A stretch of 64,000 nucleotides of DNA, from the NCBI RefSeq assembly GCF_900100695.1, contig NZ_FNCF01000002.1, positions 496,001 through 560,000 on the forward strand, given 5' to 3'. The notes beneath the pieces are model-generated. The model was not told the DNA's origin and searched no databases. It saw only the letters and a program-made list of their open reading frames with translations. This DNA comes from Klenkia brasiliensis. GTDB taxonomy: Bacteria > Actinomycetota > Actinomycetes > Mycobacteriales > Geodermatophilaceae. Position 1 is the stretch's first letter; each line of letters opens with the position of its first letter. Position numbers and translations under genes: made by a program. This document shows, piece after piece, positions 24,481 to 33,196 of this stretch.

Positions 24481-26076
24481 TCAGCCGGCCGGGACGGTGA
24501 CCGGGAAGGACAGCGTGCCCGGCTGGAAGTCGACCGTGGCGCCGTCGGGGTAGGTGAAGACCCCGCCGAAGGTGATCGTGCCCGCGGTGAAGTCGGCCGG
24601 GACGTCGAAGGCGGTGGCCACCAGCGCCGGGTCGTCCACGATGTCCTGGGCGGGCACCACCGTGCCGTCGGGCAGGGTCAGCGAGAAGTACTGCGGCGGG
24701 CCCTCGCCGGCGCTGAAGGTGTCGGCGACCAGGTCGGTGTCGATCACCAGGAACGCCCGGTCGGGCGCCGAGGGCCGGGCCGTGACGTTGGTGCCGGCGA
24801 ACCAGCTCAGCGAGGCGCTCTGCACGGTCACCGTGAACGTGAACGGCGTGGTCACCCGGCCCGGCGCGCTGATCACGCCGGGGATCTGCTGCGGGCCGAC
24901 CGGGTCGGCGGTGCGGTTGCTCCGGGTGGTCACCTGCAGGTTGTCCGCACCGGGGGTGCCGTCGACCAGCGACAGCGTCTGGGTGTTCTCGCCGTCCACG
25001 ACGACGAGCCGGACGTCGGCGTCCTCGGGGGCCGACAGCAGGCCCTGGACGGAGGCGCCCGGGGTGACCAGCGAGGGGTCGACGGGCACCTCGTCGCGGC
25101 CGTCGACGGTGTAGGACAGCAGCGGGGCGTCGTCGGCGTAGCCCTCGCCGCGCTCGAGGGTGTACTCGAAGACCCGGAAGACCTCGCCGTCGGCGGGCCG
25201 ACGGGCGTCGTCGCCGGTGTCCACCCGGTCGGCCGTGCCCAGGCCGGTGACCGTCACCCGGGCGGATGCGCCCGACAGCGTCGCCGGGCCGTCGGGCGCC
25301 TCGAGCTGCACGTCGTCGAACGGGCCGTCGGCGGTGAAGCCGGGGTCGGCCGCGCGCGGCTCGGGGGCGGTGAGGTCCCCGGCGCCGTCGGGTGGGGTGC
25401 GGCCGTCGGGCCGGGTGAGCAGCTCGCGGTCGGCCAGCGGCTGCGGCTCGGGGTCGGCGGGCTCGGTCGCGACGTCGAAGGTGACGTCACCGCCGCCGCC
25501 GGACGGGGTGAGCGGGAACTCCAGGTAGGTGGCCGAGGGGTCGCCGTCGACGAAGAGCACCGGCCCGCAGACCAGGTCGTCCTGGACGTCGGAGGTGTCG
25601 GCCGACAGGAACCGGTACCAGCAGCCGGTGTCGTCGCCGCTGGCCCCGCCGCGGTCGGCGACGTAGGCGTCCAGCGCCGCCTCGCCGTCGTCGATGGCCC
25701 GCTGGGGCTCGGCGACGGCGCGGCCGGCGTAGCTGAGGTCGTCACCGCGCAGGAGGAGGAACAGGCCGCCGCCGACCAGCAGCAGGACCAGCAGCGCCGC
25801 GCCGCCGACCAGCAGCGGGGTGCGCCGGCTGCGCGGCGCCGGCCGGGGTGCCCACGGGGCAGGGCCCTGGGCGGGGTTCCACGCGCCCTGCGGGAGAGCG
25901 GGCGGGGGGCCCGCGGGGACGGCGCCGAACTGCTGCGTCGGCTCCCGGCCGTCCCAGCCCGGCTGGTGCGGCGGGGGACCCTGCTGCCAGCCGCCGGGCG
26001 CACCACCGGGCGCACCGCCGGGGCCACCACCGGGGTTCCCCCAGGTCTGCCAGCCACCGTCGCCGCGCTCGGTCAC
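24481..26076 (-). CDS. Membrane-anchored exported protein with Pro/Gly-rich cytoplasmic head
   Basis: 531 residues from GTG 26076. Residues 1-85 are Gly/Pro/Gln/Trp-rich (PGGAPGGAPGG, PTQQFG), then one transmembrane helix (TPLLVGGAALLVLLLVGGGLFLLL) and about 420 extracytoplasmic residues, mostly beta-strand-like. Two Cys near residue 150 could form a disulphide. The C-terminal half has repeated beta segments (TPFTFTVTVQSASLSWF, GTITFGGVFTYPDG). No enzyme motif is seen; it resembles actinobacterial cell-envelope proteins of unknown function. Confidence 0.75.
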   Translation of the reverse strand: MTERGDGGWQTWGNPGGGPGGAPGGAPGGWQQGPPPHQPGWDGREPTQQFGAVPAGPPPALPQGAWNPAQGPAPWAPRPAPRSRRTPLLVGGAALLVLLLVGGGLFLLLRGDDLSYAGRAVAEPQRAIDDGEAALDAYVADRGGASGDDTGCWYRFLSADTSDVQDDLVCGPVLFVDGDPSATYLEFPLTPSGGGGDVTFDVATEPADPEPQPLADRELLTRPDGRTPPDGAGDLTAPEPRAADPGFTADGPFDDVQLEAPDGPATLSGASARVTVTGLGTADRVDTGDDARRPADGEVFRVFEYTLERGEGYADDAPLLSYTVDGRDEVPVDPSLVTPGASVQGLLSAPEDADVRLVVVDGENTQTLSLVDGTPGADNLQVTTRSNRTADPVGPQQIPGVISAPGRVTTPFTFTVTVQSASLSWFAGTNVTARPSAPDRAFLVIDTDLVADTFSAGEGPPQYFSLTLPDGTVVPAQDIVDDPALVATAFDVPADFTAGTITFGGVFTYPDGATVDFQPGTLSFPVTVPAG

Positions 26077-26413
26077 ACGCCCCTCCTCCTGGCCGGGCGG
26101 GTGCCGGGGACCCGCTCCGTGCAGGTCGGAACGCTATCGGACCCGCAACGGCACCGTCCGGTTCGCGCAGGCCGGGGGGTGGAAACCGCGCTTGCGCTCC
26201 CCGGATGGGGTGACCCCGGCCACCTCGACGACAGGTCGAGGTGCGGGGGGAGGGGGGGTCTGTGAAGATCGCGGAGTTCGGTCCCTCGTGGTCCGTGGGC
26301 GCTCCGGGGGGCGTGCCGGTCACGGAGATGCCTCATGAAGCGGGGCGGCCGTCGTCCCTGCCTCGCCGGCGCACCCCGCGAGGTGCCCCGCTGCCAGGAG
26401 GTGTCGCTCGCCC
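26077..26413. other. Divergent intergenic region, no gene identified
   Basis: 337 bp between an exported-protein gene and the glycosyltransferase operon. It contains a 9-bp stem hairpin (CACCTCGAC 26221-26229 / GTCGAGGTG 26235-26243) and AGGAGG (26396-26401) ahead of the first glycosyltransferase. An ATG at 26335 after GGAG opens a long arginine-rich reading, but it is the shadow of the glycosyltransferase gene. Promoters must lie here but no clear -10/-35 pair was picked out. Confidence 0.5.
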
Positions 26414-27619
26414 GTGCCCGAGGACCTCGCCCCGACCCTGCGCGCCCGCACCGCCGGGCGCCGCCGCTCCCGGCTGCACGCCGTCCCGCCCGTCGCGACG
26501 ACCCCGTCGGTGGCGGCCGACCCGGGCCGGCGGCTGCGGATCGCGCTGATCGCCTCCAGCCGCTACCCGATCGCCGAGCCCTTCGCCGGTGGTCTGGAGT
26601 CGCACGTCTGGCAGCTGACCCGGTCGCTGACCGCGCGCGGGCACGACGTCACCCTCTTCGCCGCCCCCGGCTCGGACCCCCACCTGTCGGTGGAGCGGCT
26701 GCCGGTCCGGCCGCTGCGGATCAGCGCCACCGCCCGGGCCGACGTGAGCATGGCCCCCGACGTGTTCCTCGAGGACCACCACGCCTACCTCGCGCTGATG
26801 CTGGACCTCACCGGCCACCGGGCGCTGGACTTCGACATCGTGCACAACCACGCCACGCACTACCTGCCGCTGGCCATGGCGCCCGCCCTGCAGGTGCCGA
26901 TGGTGTCGACCCTGCACTGCCCGCCCACGCCGTGGCTGGAGTCCGCGCTGCAGAGCGCCGGCCCCACCCCGGCGCACCTGGTCGCGGTCAGCGGGCACAC
27001 CGCCGCCGCGTGGCAGGGCAGCCCGGCCGTCGGCCAGCGCGTCGGCGTCGTGCCCAACGGGGTGGACCTGGACCGCTGGGTCGCCGGCCCCGGCGGCGGC
27101 CCGCTGATCTGGTCGGGCCGCATCGTGCCGGAGAAGGGCACCCACCTGGCCGTGCAGGCGGCGCTGGCCGCCGGCCGCGAGCTGCAGATCGCCGGCCCGG
27201 TGGTCGACCGCGGCTACTTCGACCGCACCATCGCGCCCTTCCTCGGCCGCGGGGTCACCCACCTGGGCCACCTGGACCACCCCGAGCTCGCCGCCGCGGT
27301 CGGCCGGGCCTCGGTGGCGCTGGTGACCCCGTGCTGGGACGAGCCCTACGGCCTGGTCGTCGCCGAGGCGCTGGCCTGCGGCACCCCCGTCGTGGCCTTC
27401 GCCCGCGGCGGCATCCCCGAGATCCTCACCCCGCAGTGCGGCCGGCTGGTGCCGGCCGGGGACGTCGCGGCGCTGGCGGCGGCCATCCCGGAGGCCGAGC
27501 AGCTCTCGCGGGCGGCGGCCCGGGAGCGGGCGCGCGCACACTGCTCGGTGGACACGATGGTCGACCGGTACGAGCAGCTCTACGGCTCGCTGGTCAGCGC
27601 GGCGGTGGCCACCGCGTGA
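26414..27619 (+). CDS. GT4-family glycosyltransferase
   Basis: 401 residues from GTG 26414 with AGGAGG 12 nt upstream. GT-B fold: N-terminal acceptor domain (RIALIASSRYPIAEPFAGGLESHVW), FDIVHNHATHY, VPNGVDLDRW, LIWSGRIVPEKG, and the GT4 donor motif EPYGLVVAEALACGTPVVAF. A nucleotide-sugar-dependent retaining transferase; donor and acceptor are not predictable. First gene of a six-gene operon. Confidence 0.9.
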   Translation: MPEDLAPTLRARTAGRRRSRLHAVPPVATTPSVAADPGRRLRIALIASSRYPIAEPFAGGLESHVWQLTRSLTARGHDVTLFAAPGSDPHLSVERLPVRPLRISATARADVSMAPDVFLEDHHAYLALMLDLTGHRALDFDIVHNHATHYLPLAMAPALQVPMVSTLHCPPTPWLESALQSAGPTPAHLVAVSGHTAAAWQGSPAVGQRVGVVPNGVDLDRWVAGPGGGPLIWSGRIVPEKGTHLAVQAALAAGRELQIAGPVVDRGYFDRTIAPFLGRGVTHLGHLDHPELAAAVGRASVALVTPCWDEPYGLVVAEALACGTPVVAFARGGIPEILTPQCGRLVPAGDVAALAAAIPEAEQLSRAAARERARAHCSVDTMVDRYEQLYGSLVSAAVATA

Positions 27620-27635
27620 GCAGGAGGGGGACCCG

Positions 27636-28607
27636 GTGATCGGCTGGTACGTGCACCACCAGGGGCGCGGGCACCTGCACCGCGCAGCTGCGGTCGCCGC
27701 GCAGCTGGGCACCCCGGTGGTGGGCCTGTCGTCGCTGCCGTCCCCGGGCGAGCCGTTCGCCGACTGGGTGCCCCTCGCCGACGACGCCGGCCACCCCGTC
27801 GAGGAGGTCACCGCCGGCGGCGCGCTGCACTGGGCCCCGCGCGGGCACGACGGCATGCGCCAGCGGATGGCGCGGCTGGCCGCCTGGGTCGAGCAGGCCC
27901 GGCCCGCGGCGGTCGTCGTCGACGTGTCCGTGGAGGTCAGCGTCTTCCTGCGGCTCATGGGCGTGCCGGTCGTGGTCACCGCCATGCCCGGGGACCGCAC
28001 CGACGCCCCGCACACCACCGGCTACACCGTCGCCGAGCGGGTGCTCGCCTTCTGGCCGCAGGACGTGCTCGACCCGCCGTGGCTGTCCCGGCTGGGCGAC
28101 CGGGTGGTGCACGTGGGCGCGGTGTCCCGCTTCGACGGCCGCGAGCCCGCCGAGCCGGCCCCCGGCACCGCGGTGCTGCTGGCCGGCGGGGGCGGCAGCG
28201 CGGTCACCACCGAGGACGTCGCCGGCCTGCGTGCGGTCACCCCGGGGCTGGACTGGACCGTGCTGGGCGGCCCCGGCGACTGGTCGGCCGACCCGTGGCC
28301 GGTGCTGTCCTCGGCCGAGGTGGTGGTGACCCACGCCGGGCAGAACGCGCTCGCCGAGGTGGCCGCGGCCCGCCGTCCGGCCGTGGTGGTCGCCCAGGAG
28401 CGCCCCTTCCGCGAGCAGCACCGCACCACCGACGCGCTGCACCGCTCGGGCATCGCCGTCGGCCTGCCCCGGTGGCCGGACACCGCGGCCTGGCCGCGGC
28501 TGCTGGAGCAGGCCCGGGCACTGGGCGGCGACGGGTGGGCCCGCTGGTCCCCCGGGGACGCCGCCCGGCGCGCGGCGCGGGAGATCGAGGCGGTGGCGCG
28601 CACGTGA
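27636..28607 (+). CDS. MurG/UGT-like GT-B glycosyltransferase
   Basis: 323 residues from GTG 27636, preceded by GGAGGGGG. WYVHHQGRGHLHRAAAVA at the N-terminus and VVVTHAGQNALAEVAAARRPAVVV near the C-terminus are the hallmarks of the MurG/UDP-glucuronosyltransferase type (GT1/GT28). VLLAGGGGSAV marks the linker to the donor domain. Its GTGA overlap couples it to the next gene. Likely acts at the cytoplasmic face on a lipid or small acceptor. Confidence 0.85.
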   Translation: MIGWYVHHQGRGHLHRAAAVAAQLGTPVVGLSSLPSPGEPFADWVPLADDAGHPVEEVTAGGALHWAPRGHDGMRQRMARLAAWVEQARPAAVVVDVSVEVSVFLRLMGVPVVVTAMPGDRTDAPHTTGYTVAERVLAFWPQDVLDPPWLSRLGDRVVHVGAVSRFDGREPAEPAPGTAVLLAGGGGSAVTTEDVAGLRAVTPGLDWTVLGGPGDWSADPWPVLSSAEVVVTHAGQNALAEVAAARRPAVVVAQERPFREQHRTTDALHRSGIAVGLPRWPDTAAWPRLLEQARALGGDGWARWSPGDAARRAAREIEAVART

Positions 28608-29395
28608 GGACGGCGGTCGTCACCGTCGTGCACGGCCGGCACGACCACCTCGCCCGGCAGCTGGCCGGCTTGGCCCGGCAGACCCGTCCCGCCGACGACC
28701 ACGTGGTCGTCGCGATGGGCGACGCCGGCGTGCGCGCCGTGGTGGGGGACCGGGCGCGGGTCGTCGACCTCCCCGCCGGGCCGCGACTGCCGCTGGCCGC
28801 CGCCCGCAACGCCGGCGCCGCCGCTGCGCTCGCCGCGGGCGCCGGCCACCTGGTCTTCCTCGACGTCGACTGCATCCCCGCCCCGGAGCTGGTGGCCCGG
28901 TACTCAGCCGTCGCCCAGGACGGCGTGCTCGACTCGGGACCCGTGAGCTACCTGCCGCCGGCCGCCGACTACGACCTGGACGACCTGGCCTCCCTCGCCG
29001 ACCCGCACCCCGCCCGGCCCGTCCCGGCCGACGGCGAGGTGCTGGCCGCCGAGGACCACCGGCTGTTCTGGTCGCTGTCCTTCGCGCTGACCGCGGCGAC
29101 CTGGACCCGCCTCGGCGGGTTCTGCGAGGCCTACGCCGGCTACGGCGGCGAGGACACCGACTTCGCCGAGACCGCGCACGCCGCCGGCGTCGGGCTGCGC
29201 TGGGTCGGCGGTGCCGCGGCGTTCCACCAGCACCACCCGGTGTCCCGGCCCCCCGTCGAGCACCTGGACGACGTGCTGGTCAACGGTCGCGTCTTCGCCG
29301 ACCGCTGGGGCTGGTGGCCGATGCAGGGCTGGCTGGAGGCCTTCGCCGAGCGCGGCCTGGTGCGGCGCTCGGGCGAGGACTGGGTGGCCGCGTGA
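28604..29395 (+). CDS. GT2-family glycosyltransferase
   Basis: 263 residues from GTG 28604 in the GTGA overlap. GT-A fold: VVTVVHGRHDHLARQLAGL, LAAARNAGAAAA, the DxD-like FLDVDCIP, and YAGYGGEDTDFAETA, the acceptor-side GGEDxD motif. Inverting transferase using a UDP/GDP-sugar and a divalent metal. The C-terminal motif HHPVS is common in the glyco_transf_7C group. Confidence 0.87.
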   Translation: MRTAVVTVVHGRHDHLARQLAGLARQTRPADDHVVVAMGDAGVRAVVGDRARVVDLPAGPRLPLAAARNAGAAAALAAGAGHLVFLDVDCIPAPELVARYSAVAQDGVLDSGPVSYLPPAADYDLDDLASLADPHPARPVPADGEVLAAEDHRLFWSLSFALTAATWTRLGGFCEAYAGYGGEDTDFAETAHAAGVGLRWVGGAAAFHQHHPVSRPPVEHLDDVLVNGRVFADRWGWWPMQGWLEAFAERGLVRRSGEDWVAA

Positions 29396-30408
29396 TCCGC
29401 GTCGCGACCGTCCCGTACGCCCACCCGTACCTCGACGCCGTGCTGCCCGCCGGCGTGGTGCGGGTCGGCCCGCCGCCCCCGCCGGAGGACCCGTGGGCAC
29501 CCAGCCCGTGGCTGGACCCGGCGTACCTGACCGCGCACGCCGACGAGGTCGACGTGGTGCACCTGCACTTCGGCTTCGACCACATGACCCCCGACGAGGT
29601 GCTGGCCTGGACCGAGGCGGTGCGCCGCAGCGGGGTCGCGCTGGTGGTGACCGTGCACGACCTGCGCAACCCGCACCACTCCACCCGCGAGCGGCACGAC
29701 CGGCACCTGGCCGCCCTGCTGGGCGCGGCCGAGGTGGTGCTCACCCTCACCGAGGGCGCCGCCGACGAGATCGCCGAACGGTTCTCCCGGTCCTGCATCG
29801 TGGTGGCGCACCCGGGTCTGGTGACCCCGCTGCCCGACGTGGGGCGGGAGCCGCGGCTGGTCGGGGTGCACCTGAAGTCGCTGCGCACCAACCTGCTCGA
29901 CCCGCTGGACGTCGTCCGCTCGGCGGCGTCGGGTGCGGTGTCCGGGGGCGGGCGGCTGCGGGTGGACGTGCACGACGACGTCGACCTCGACGCCCGGGTG
30001 CCCGGTCTGCGCGAGGGCGCGGAGGCCGGGGAGTACGAGCTGGTCGTGCACCCGCGCTTCGACGACCGGGAGCTGACCGCCTACCTGCAGACGCTGACGG
30101 TGTCGGTGCTGCCGCACCGGTTCGGCACGCACTCCGGGTGGCTGGAGGCCTGCCGGGACGTCGGCACCCGGGTGGTGGCCCCCACCTGCGGCCACTACGC
30201 CGACCAGTGGGACGACGTCGTCCTCTACGGCAACGACGAGGTGCGCGGCCTGGACGCCGGGTCGCTGACCGCCGCCGTGCTCGTCGCCGTCACCCGGCCC
30301 TGGCCGGCGCGGGCGGACGCGGCCTGGCGGGCCGAGCAGAAGGCCCAGCTGCGGCAGGTGCACGACCACGTCTACGGCCGGGTGGCGGCCGACCGCGCAC
30401 GCGCGTGA
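29392..30408 (+). CDS. GT4-like glycosyltransferase
   Basis: 338 residues from GTG 29392 (GTGA overlap). DVVHLHFGFDHM, VVTVHDLRNPHH and LTEGAADEIAERF are the N-terminal GT-B features; the donor half is weak, with SGWLEACRDVGTRVVAP taking the place of the standard GT4 E-x7-E loop. Could be a diverged or acceptor-only partner. Coupled at both ends within the operon. Confidence 0.75.
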   Translation: MIRVATVPYAHPYLDAVLPAGVVRVGPPPPPEDPWAPSPWLDPAYLTAHADEVDVVHLHFGFDHMTPDEVLAWTEAVRRSGVALVVTVHDLRNPHHSTRERHDRHLAALLGAAEVVLTLTEGAADEIAERFSRSCIVVAHPGLVTPLPDVGREPRLVGVHLKSLRTNLLDPLDVVRSAASGAVSGGGRLRVDVHDDVDLDARVPGLREGAEAGEYELVVHPRFDDRELTAYLQTLTVSVLPHRFGTHSGWLEACRDVGTRVVAPTCGHYADQWDDVVLYGNDEVRGLDAGSLTAAVLVAVTRPWPARADAAWRAEQKAQLRQVHDHVYGRVAADRARA

Positions 30409-31310
30409 GGGTCGGCCACCTGGTCGTCGGCCCGCCGGAGCACGGGGTGACCCGGTACGCGCGCGAGCTCGCCGAGGCCGCCGGCGACGCCGCCGACCCC
30501 GACGTCGTGCACGTGCACTACACCGACCGGCTGTTCGGACCCACCGCCGAGGAGTCCGCCACCGCCTTCGCCGCCCGGGTCGCCGAGCTCGGCCGGCCGG
30601 TGGTGGTGACCCTGCACGACGTGCCGCCGGACGACGGCTCGGTGCTGCAGCAGCGGCGCGCCCGGGCGTACGCGGCGGTGGTCGACGCCGCGGCGGCGGT
30701 GGTCGTCAACAGCGACCACGAGGCGACCCGGCTGGCCCGGTTCTCCCCGGTCCGGCCGGCGGTGGTGCCGCTGCCGGTGCAGCCGCTGCCGCCCGGGCCG
30801 GTGCCGCCTCCGGACGGCCAGGTCGTGGTGCTGGGCTTCCTGTACCCGGGCAAGGGCCACGAGGAGGCGCTGCGGGCGCTGCCGCCGGGCACCGGGCTCA
30901 CCGCGCTGGGCCGGCCGTCGGACGGCCACGCCGACCTGGTGGACCAGCTGTCGGCGCTGGGGCCGCTGACCGTGACCGGCTACGTGCCCGACGAGGAGCT
31001 GCCCGCCCGGCTGCGCGCGGCGTCGGTGCCGCTGGCCCCGCACCGGCACGTGTCGGCGTCGGGCTCGATCGGCTCGTGGCTGGCCGCCGGCCGACGTCCG
31101 CTGGTGCCCGACGTGGCCTACACGCGGGAGGTCGAGGCCCGCTCGCCGGGGACGCTGTGGCTCTACGACGAGCTGGGCCCCGCGCTCGCGCACGCCCTGG
31201 CGGAGCCGTCGCTGACCTGGCTGGCTCCCGGGACGCCGGTCGGCCCGTCGTGGGTGGCGACGGTGGCGGCGTACCGGGCGGTGTGGGCCGGGGTGTCGAC
31301 GGCGTGCTGA
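30405..31310 (+). CDS. GT4-like glycosyltransferase
   Basis: 301 residues from GTG 30405. DVVHVHYTDRLFG, VVVTLHDVPPDDGS and VVVNSDHEATRLARF give the GT-B acceptor half; VVVLGFLYPGKGHEEAL starts the donor half, and GSIGSWLAAGRRPLVPDV stands where the second conserved Glu region is expected. Shorter than typical GT4 enzymes (about 360-400). Overlaps both neighbours. Confidence 0.75.
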   Translation: MRVGHLVVGPPEHGVTRYARELAEAAGDAADPDVVHVHYTDRLFGPTAEESATAFAARVAELGRPVVVTLHDVPPDDGSVLQQRRARAYAAVVDAAAAVVVNSDHEATRLARFSPVRPAVVPLPVQPLPPGPVPPPDGQVVVLGFLYPGKGHEEALRALPPGTGLTALGRPSDGHADLVDQLSALGPLTVTGYVPDEELPARLRAASVPLAPHRHVSASGSIGSWLAAGRRPLVPDVAYTREVEARSPGTLWLYDELGPALAHALAEPSLTWLAPGTPVGPSWVATVAAYRAVWAGVSTAC

Positions 31311-32593
31311 GCCCGCCCGTCGTCCGGGGGAACGACTGGTCGGTGCTGGCCGACGCCCGCCCCGCGGAGCCGCCCACGGTGAGCGTGGTGGTGCCGTACT
31401 ACCGGGCGCAGGCGCAGCTGGACCTGGTGCTGGCCGGCCTGGCCGCGCAGACGCACCCGGCCACCCGGCTGCAGGTGGTGGTGGCCGACGACGGCTCGCC
31501 GGAGCCGCCGGGGGTGGGTCCCGGCGTGGTGGTGGTGCGGCAGGAGGACCGGGGGTTCCGGGCCGCCGCCGCCCGCAACCTCGGCGCCGGGGCCGCCGAG
31601 GGCGACGTGCTGCTGTTCGTCGACGGGGACACGGTGCCCGAGCCGGGCTACGTCGAGGAGCTGGCCGCGCTGCCCGCGCTGCTGCCCGACGCGCTGGTCA
31701 CCGGCCGGCGGCGGCACGCGGACCTGACCGGCTGGACGCCGGAGCGGCTGCGGGCGTGGTTCGCCGGCCGGACGGCGCCGGAGGAGCTGACCGAACCGGC
31801 CTGGCTGCGGCAGGCAGGGTCGCTGCTGGACGCCGACGACCGGTCCTACCGGTTCGTGATCAGCGCGGTGATGGGGACGTCGCGGGCGCTGTTCCGCGAG
31901 GTCGGCGGGTTCGACGAGACCTTCGACGGCTACGGCGGCGAGGACTGGGAGCTGGCGCACCGGTTGTTCACCGCCGGTGCCGTGCTGGCGCACCGCGAGC
32001 GGGCGGTGGCCTGGCATGACGGCCCGGACTGGGGCCTGCGGGGGGACGACCCGGTGGCGGCGCGGAGGGAGAAGAACGCCGAGACCCGGTCGCTGGCCCG
32101 GCTGCTCCCCGACCCCGCGGCGCGCGGGGTGGGCGGCTGGTGGCGGTACCCCGACGTCGTGGCCCGGCTGTCGCCCGGGTCGGACGTCGACGCGACCGTG
32201 CTGGGCGTGCGGTCGCTGCTCGCGGCGGGGCTGGACCTGCAGGTGTGGGGAGTCGACCCGGACCTGCTGGACGGCGACCCACGGGTGCACGCGGGGGAGC
32301 CGCCGGCCGCGGTGCTGGCCCGGTGCCGGACCCAGGTCGCGCTGTCCGGCCCGCTGCGCTGGGCACCGGGTGGCCTGGCCGGGCTCGTCGAGCGGGTGCG
32401 CCCCGGCGGGGTCGGCCGGCTGACGGGGTCGGTCGACGGGGTGCAGGTGGAGGTGGCGGCGACCCGGGCGCTGCGCCGGTGCGCCCGGTGGGGTGTCGAC
32501 ATGTCGACCCTGTTCGGGGAGGCGGTGGTCGACGTCCCCGCCGAGCCGCTCGGCCAGCACCCCGACCTGGCGCACTGGCTGCCCCGGCTGTGA
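31304..32593 (+). CDS. GT2-family glycosyltransferase with C-terminal extension
   Basis: 429 residues from GTG 31304, overlapping the previous gene by 7 bp. The GT-A domain (about 20-260) shows VSVVVPYYRAQAQLDLVL, VVVADDGSPE, LFVDGDTVP and FDGYGGEDWELAHRL. The last about 150 residues are not part of the standard fold (VLGVRSLLAAGLDLQVWGVDP, RRCARWGVDMSTLFGEAV) and may be a second, diverged domain. Last gene of the six-transferase operon. Confidence 0.85.
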   Translation: MLSPPVVRGNDWSVLADARPAEPPTVSVVVPYYRAQAQLDLVLAGLAAQTHPATRLQVVVADDGSPEPPGVGPGVVVVRQEDRGFRAAAARNLGAGAAEGDVLLFVDGDTVPEPGYVEELAALPALLPDALVTGRRRHADLTGWTPERLRAWFAGRTAPEELTEPAWLRQAGSLLDADDRSYRFVISAVMGTSRALFREVGGFDETFDGYGGEDWELAHRLFTAGAVLAHRERAVAWHDGPDWGLRGDDPVAARREKNAETRSLARLLPDPAARGVGGWWRYPDVVARLSPGSDVDATVLGVRSLLAAGLDLQVWGVDPDLLDGDPRVHAGEPPAAVLARCRTQVALSGPLRWAPGGLAGLVERVRPGGVGRLTGSVDGVQVEVAATRALRRCARWGVDMSTLFGEAVVDVPAEPLGQHPDLAHWLPRL

Positions 32594-32638
32594 CCGCGCC
32601 GGGTTGACCTGCGCTGCGCTGCCCTCGATGGTGTCCGC

Positions 32639-33196
32639 GTGACCCAGTCCGACCGGGTGGTGCCCGCGGTGAGGCCTCCGGCGCGACGCGTGCTGGGCGC
32701 CGCGGCGGTGTGGGGTGCCGTGCTGGGCGGCGTCCTCGGTGTGCTGACCGCCGACCTCGCGCCGGCGGCGGACCTCTTCTACGGAACCCTGCTCGGCGCG
32801 CCCCTGGGAGCCTGCGCCGGCGTGCTCTGCGGGGCCGCAGGTCTCGCGGCGGCGGCCCTGGCCCGGTCGGGGAAGGCGCCGCCGCAGGCCGAACGGGCGT
32901 CGTTCGTGGTGGTCAGCTGCGGCAGCGGTCTGCTGGTCTGCTGGCTCGCCCTCGCGGGCGCGCCGTGGTCGTGGGCATCCGCGACGCCGTGGGTCGTCAT
33001 CGCGGGCCTGGTGGGCGCCGGCGTGCTGGGGGACCGCGTCCTCGCCCACCGGGTGGCCGGGGACGTACCGGATCGTCGGGGCCCGGCCGCGCCACCCCGG
33101 TCCTGGCGGCGCGACGGGCGCCTGGGCCGGACGTGGTGGGGCCATGGCCGACTCGGGCTCAGCTGCAGGTCGGCGCCCCGGCCGGGTAGCCGGTGA
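32639..33196 (+). CDS. Small integral membrane protein
   Basis: 185 residues from GTG 32639. Four hydrophobic stretches (VLGAAAVWGAVLGGVLGVLTA, FYGTLLGAPLGACAGVLCGAAGLAAAALA, FVVVSCGSGLLVCWLALA, WVVIAGLVGAGVLG) and a basic C-terminus whose last 38 bp overlap the convergent nuclease gene. No family recognised. Confidence 0.6.
   Translation: MTQSDRVVPAVRPPARRVLGAAAVWGAVLGGVLGVLTADLAPAADLFYGTLLGAPLGACAGVLCGAAGLAAAALARSGKAPPQAERASFVVVSCGSGLLVCWLALAGAPWSWASATPWVVIAGLVGAGVLGDRVLAHRVAGDVPDRRGPAAPPRSWRRDGRLGRTWWGHGRLGLSCRSAPRPGSR

Noticed and set aside
26335-26413. Possible leader peptide starting at ATG 26335
   Set aside because: The frame runs on as an arginine-rich shadow of the glycosyltransferase gene and has no stop in the leader; unsupported.
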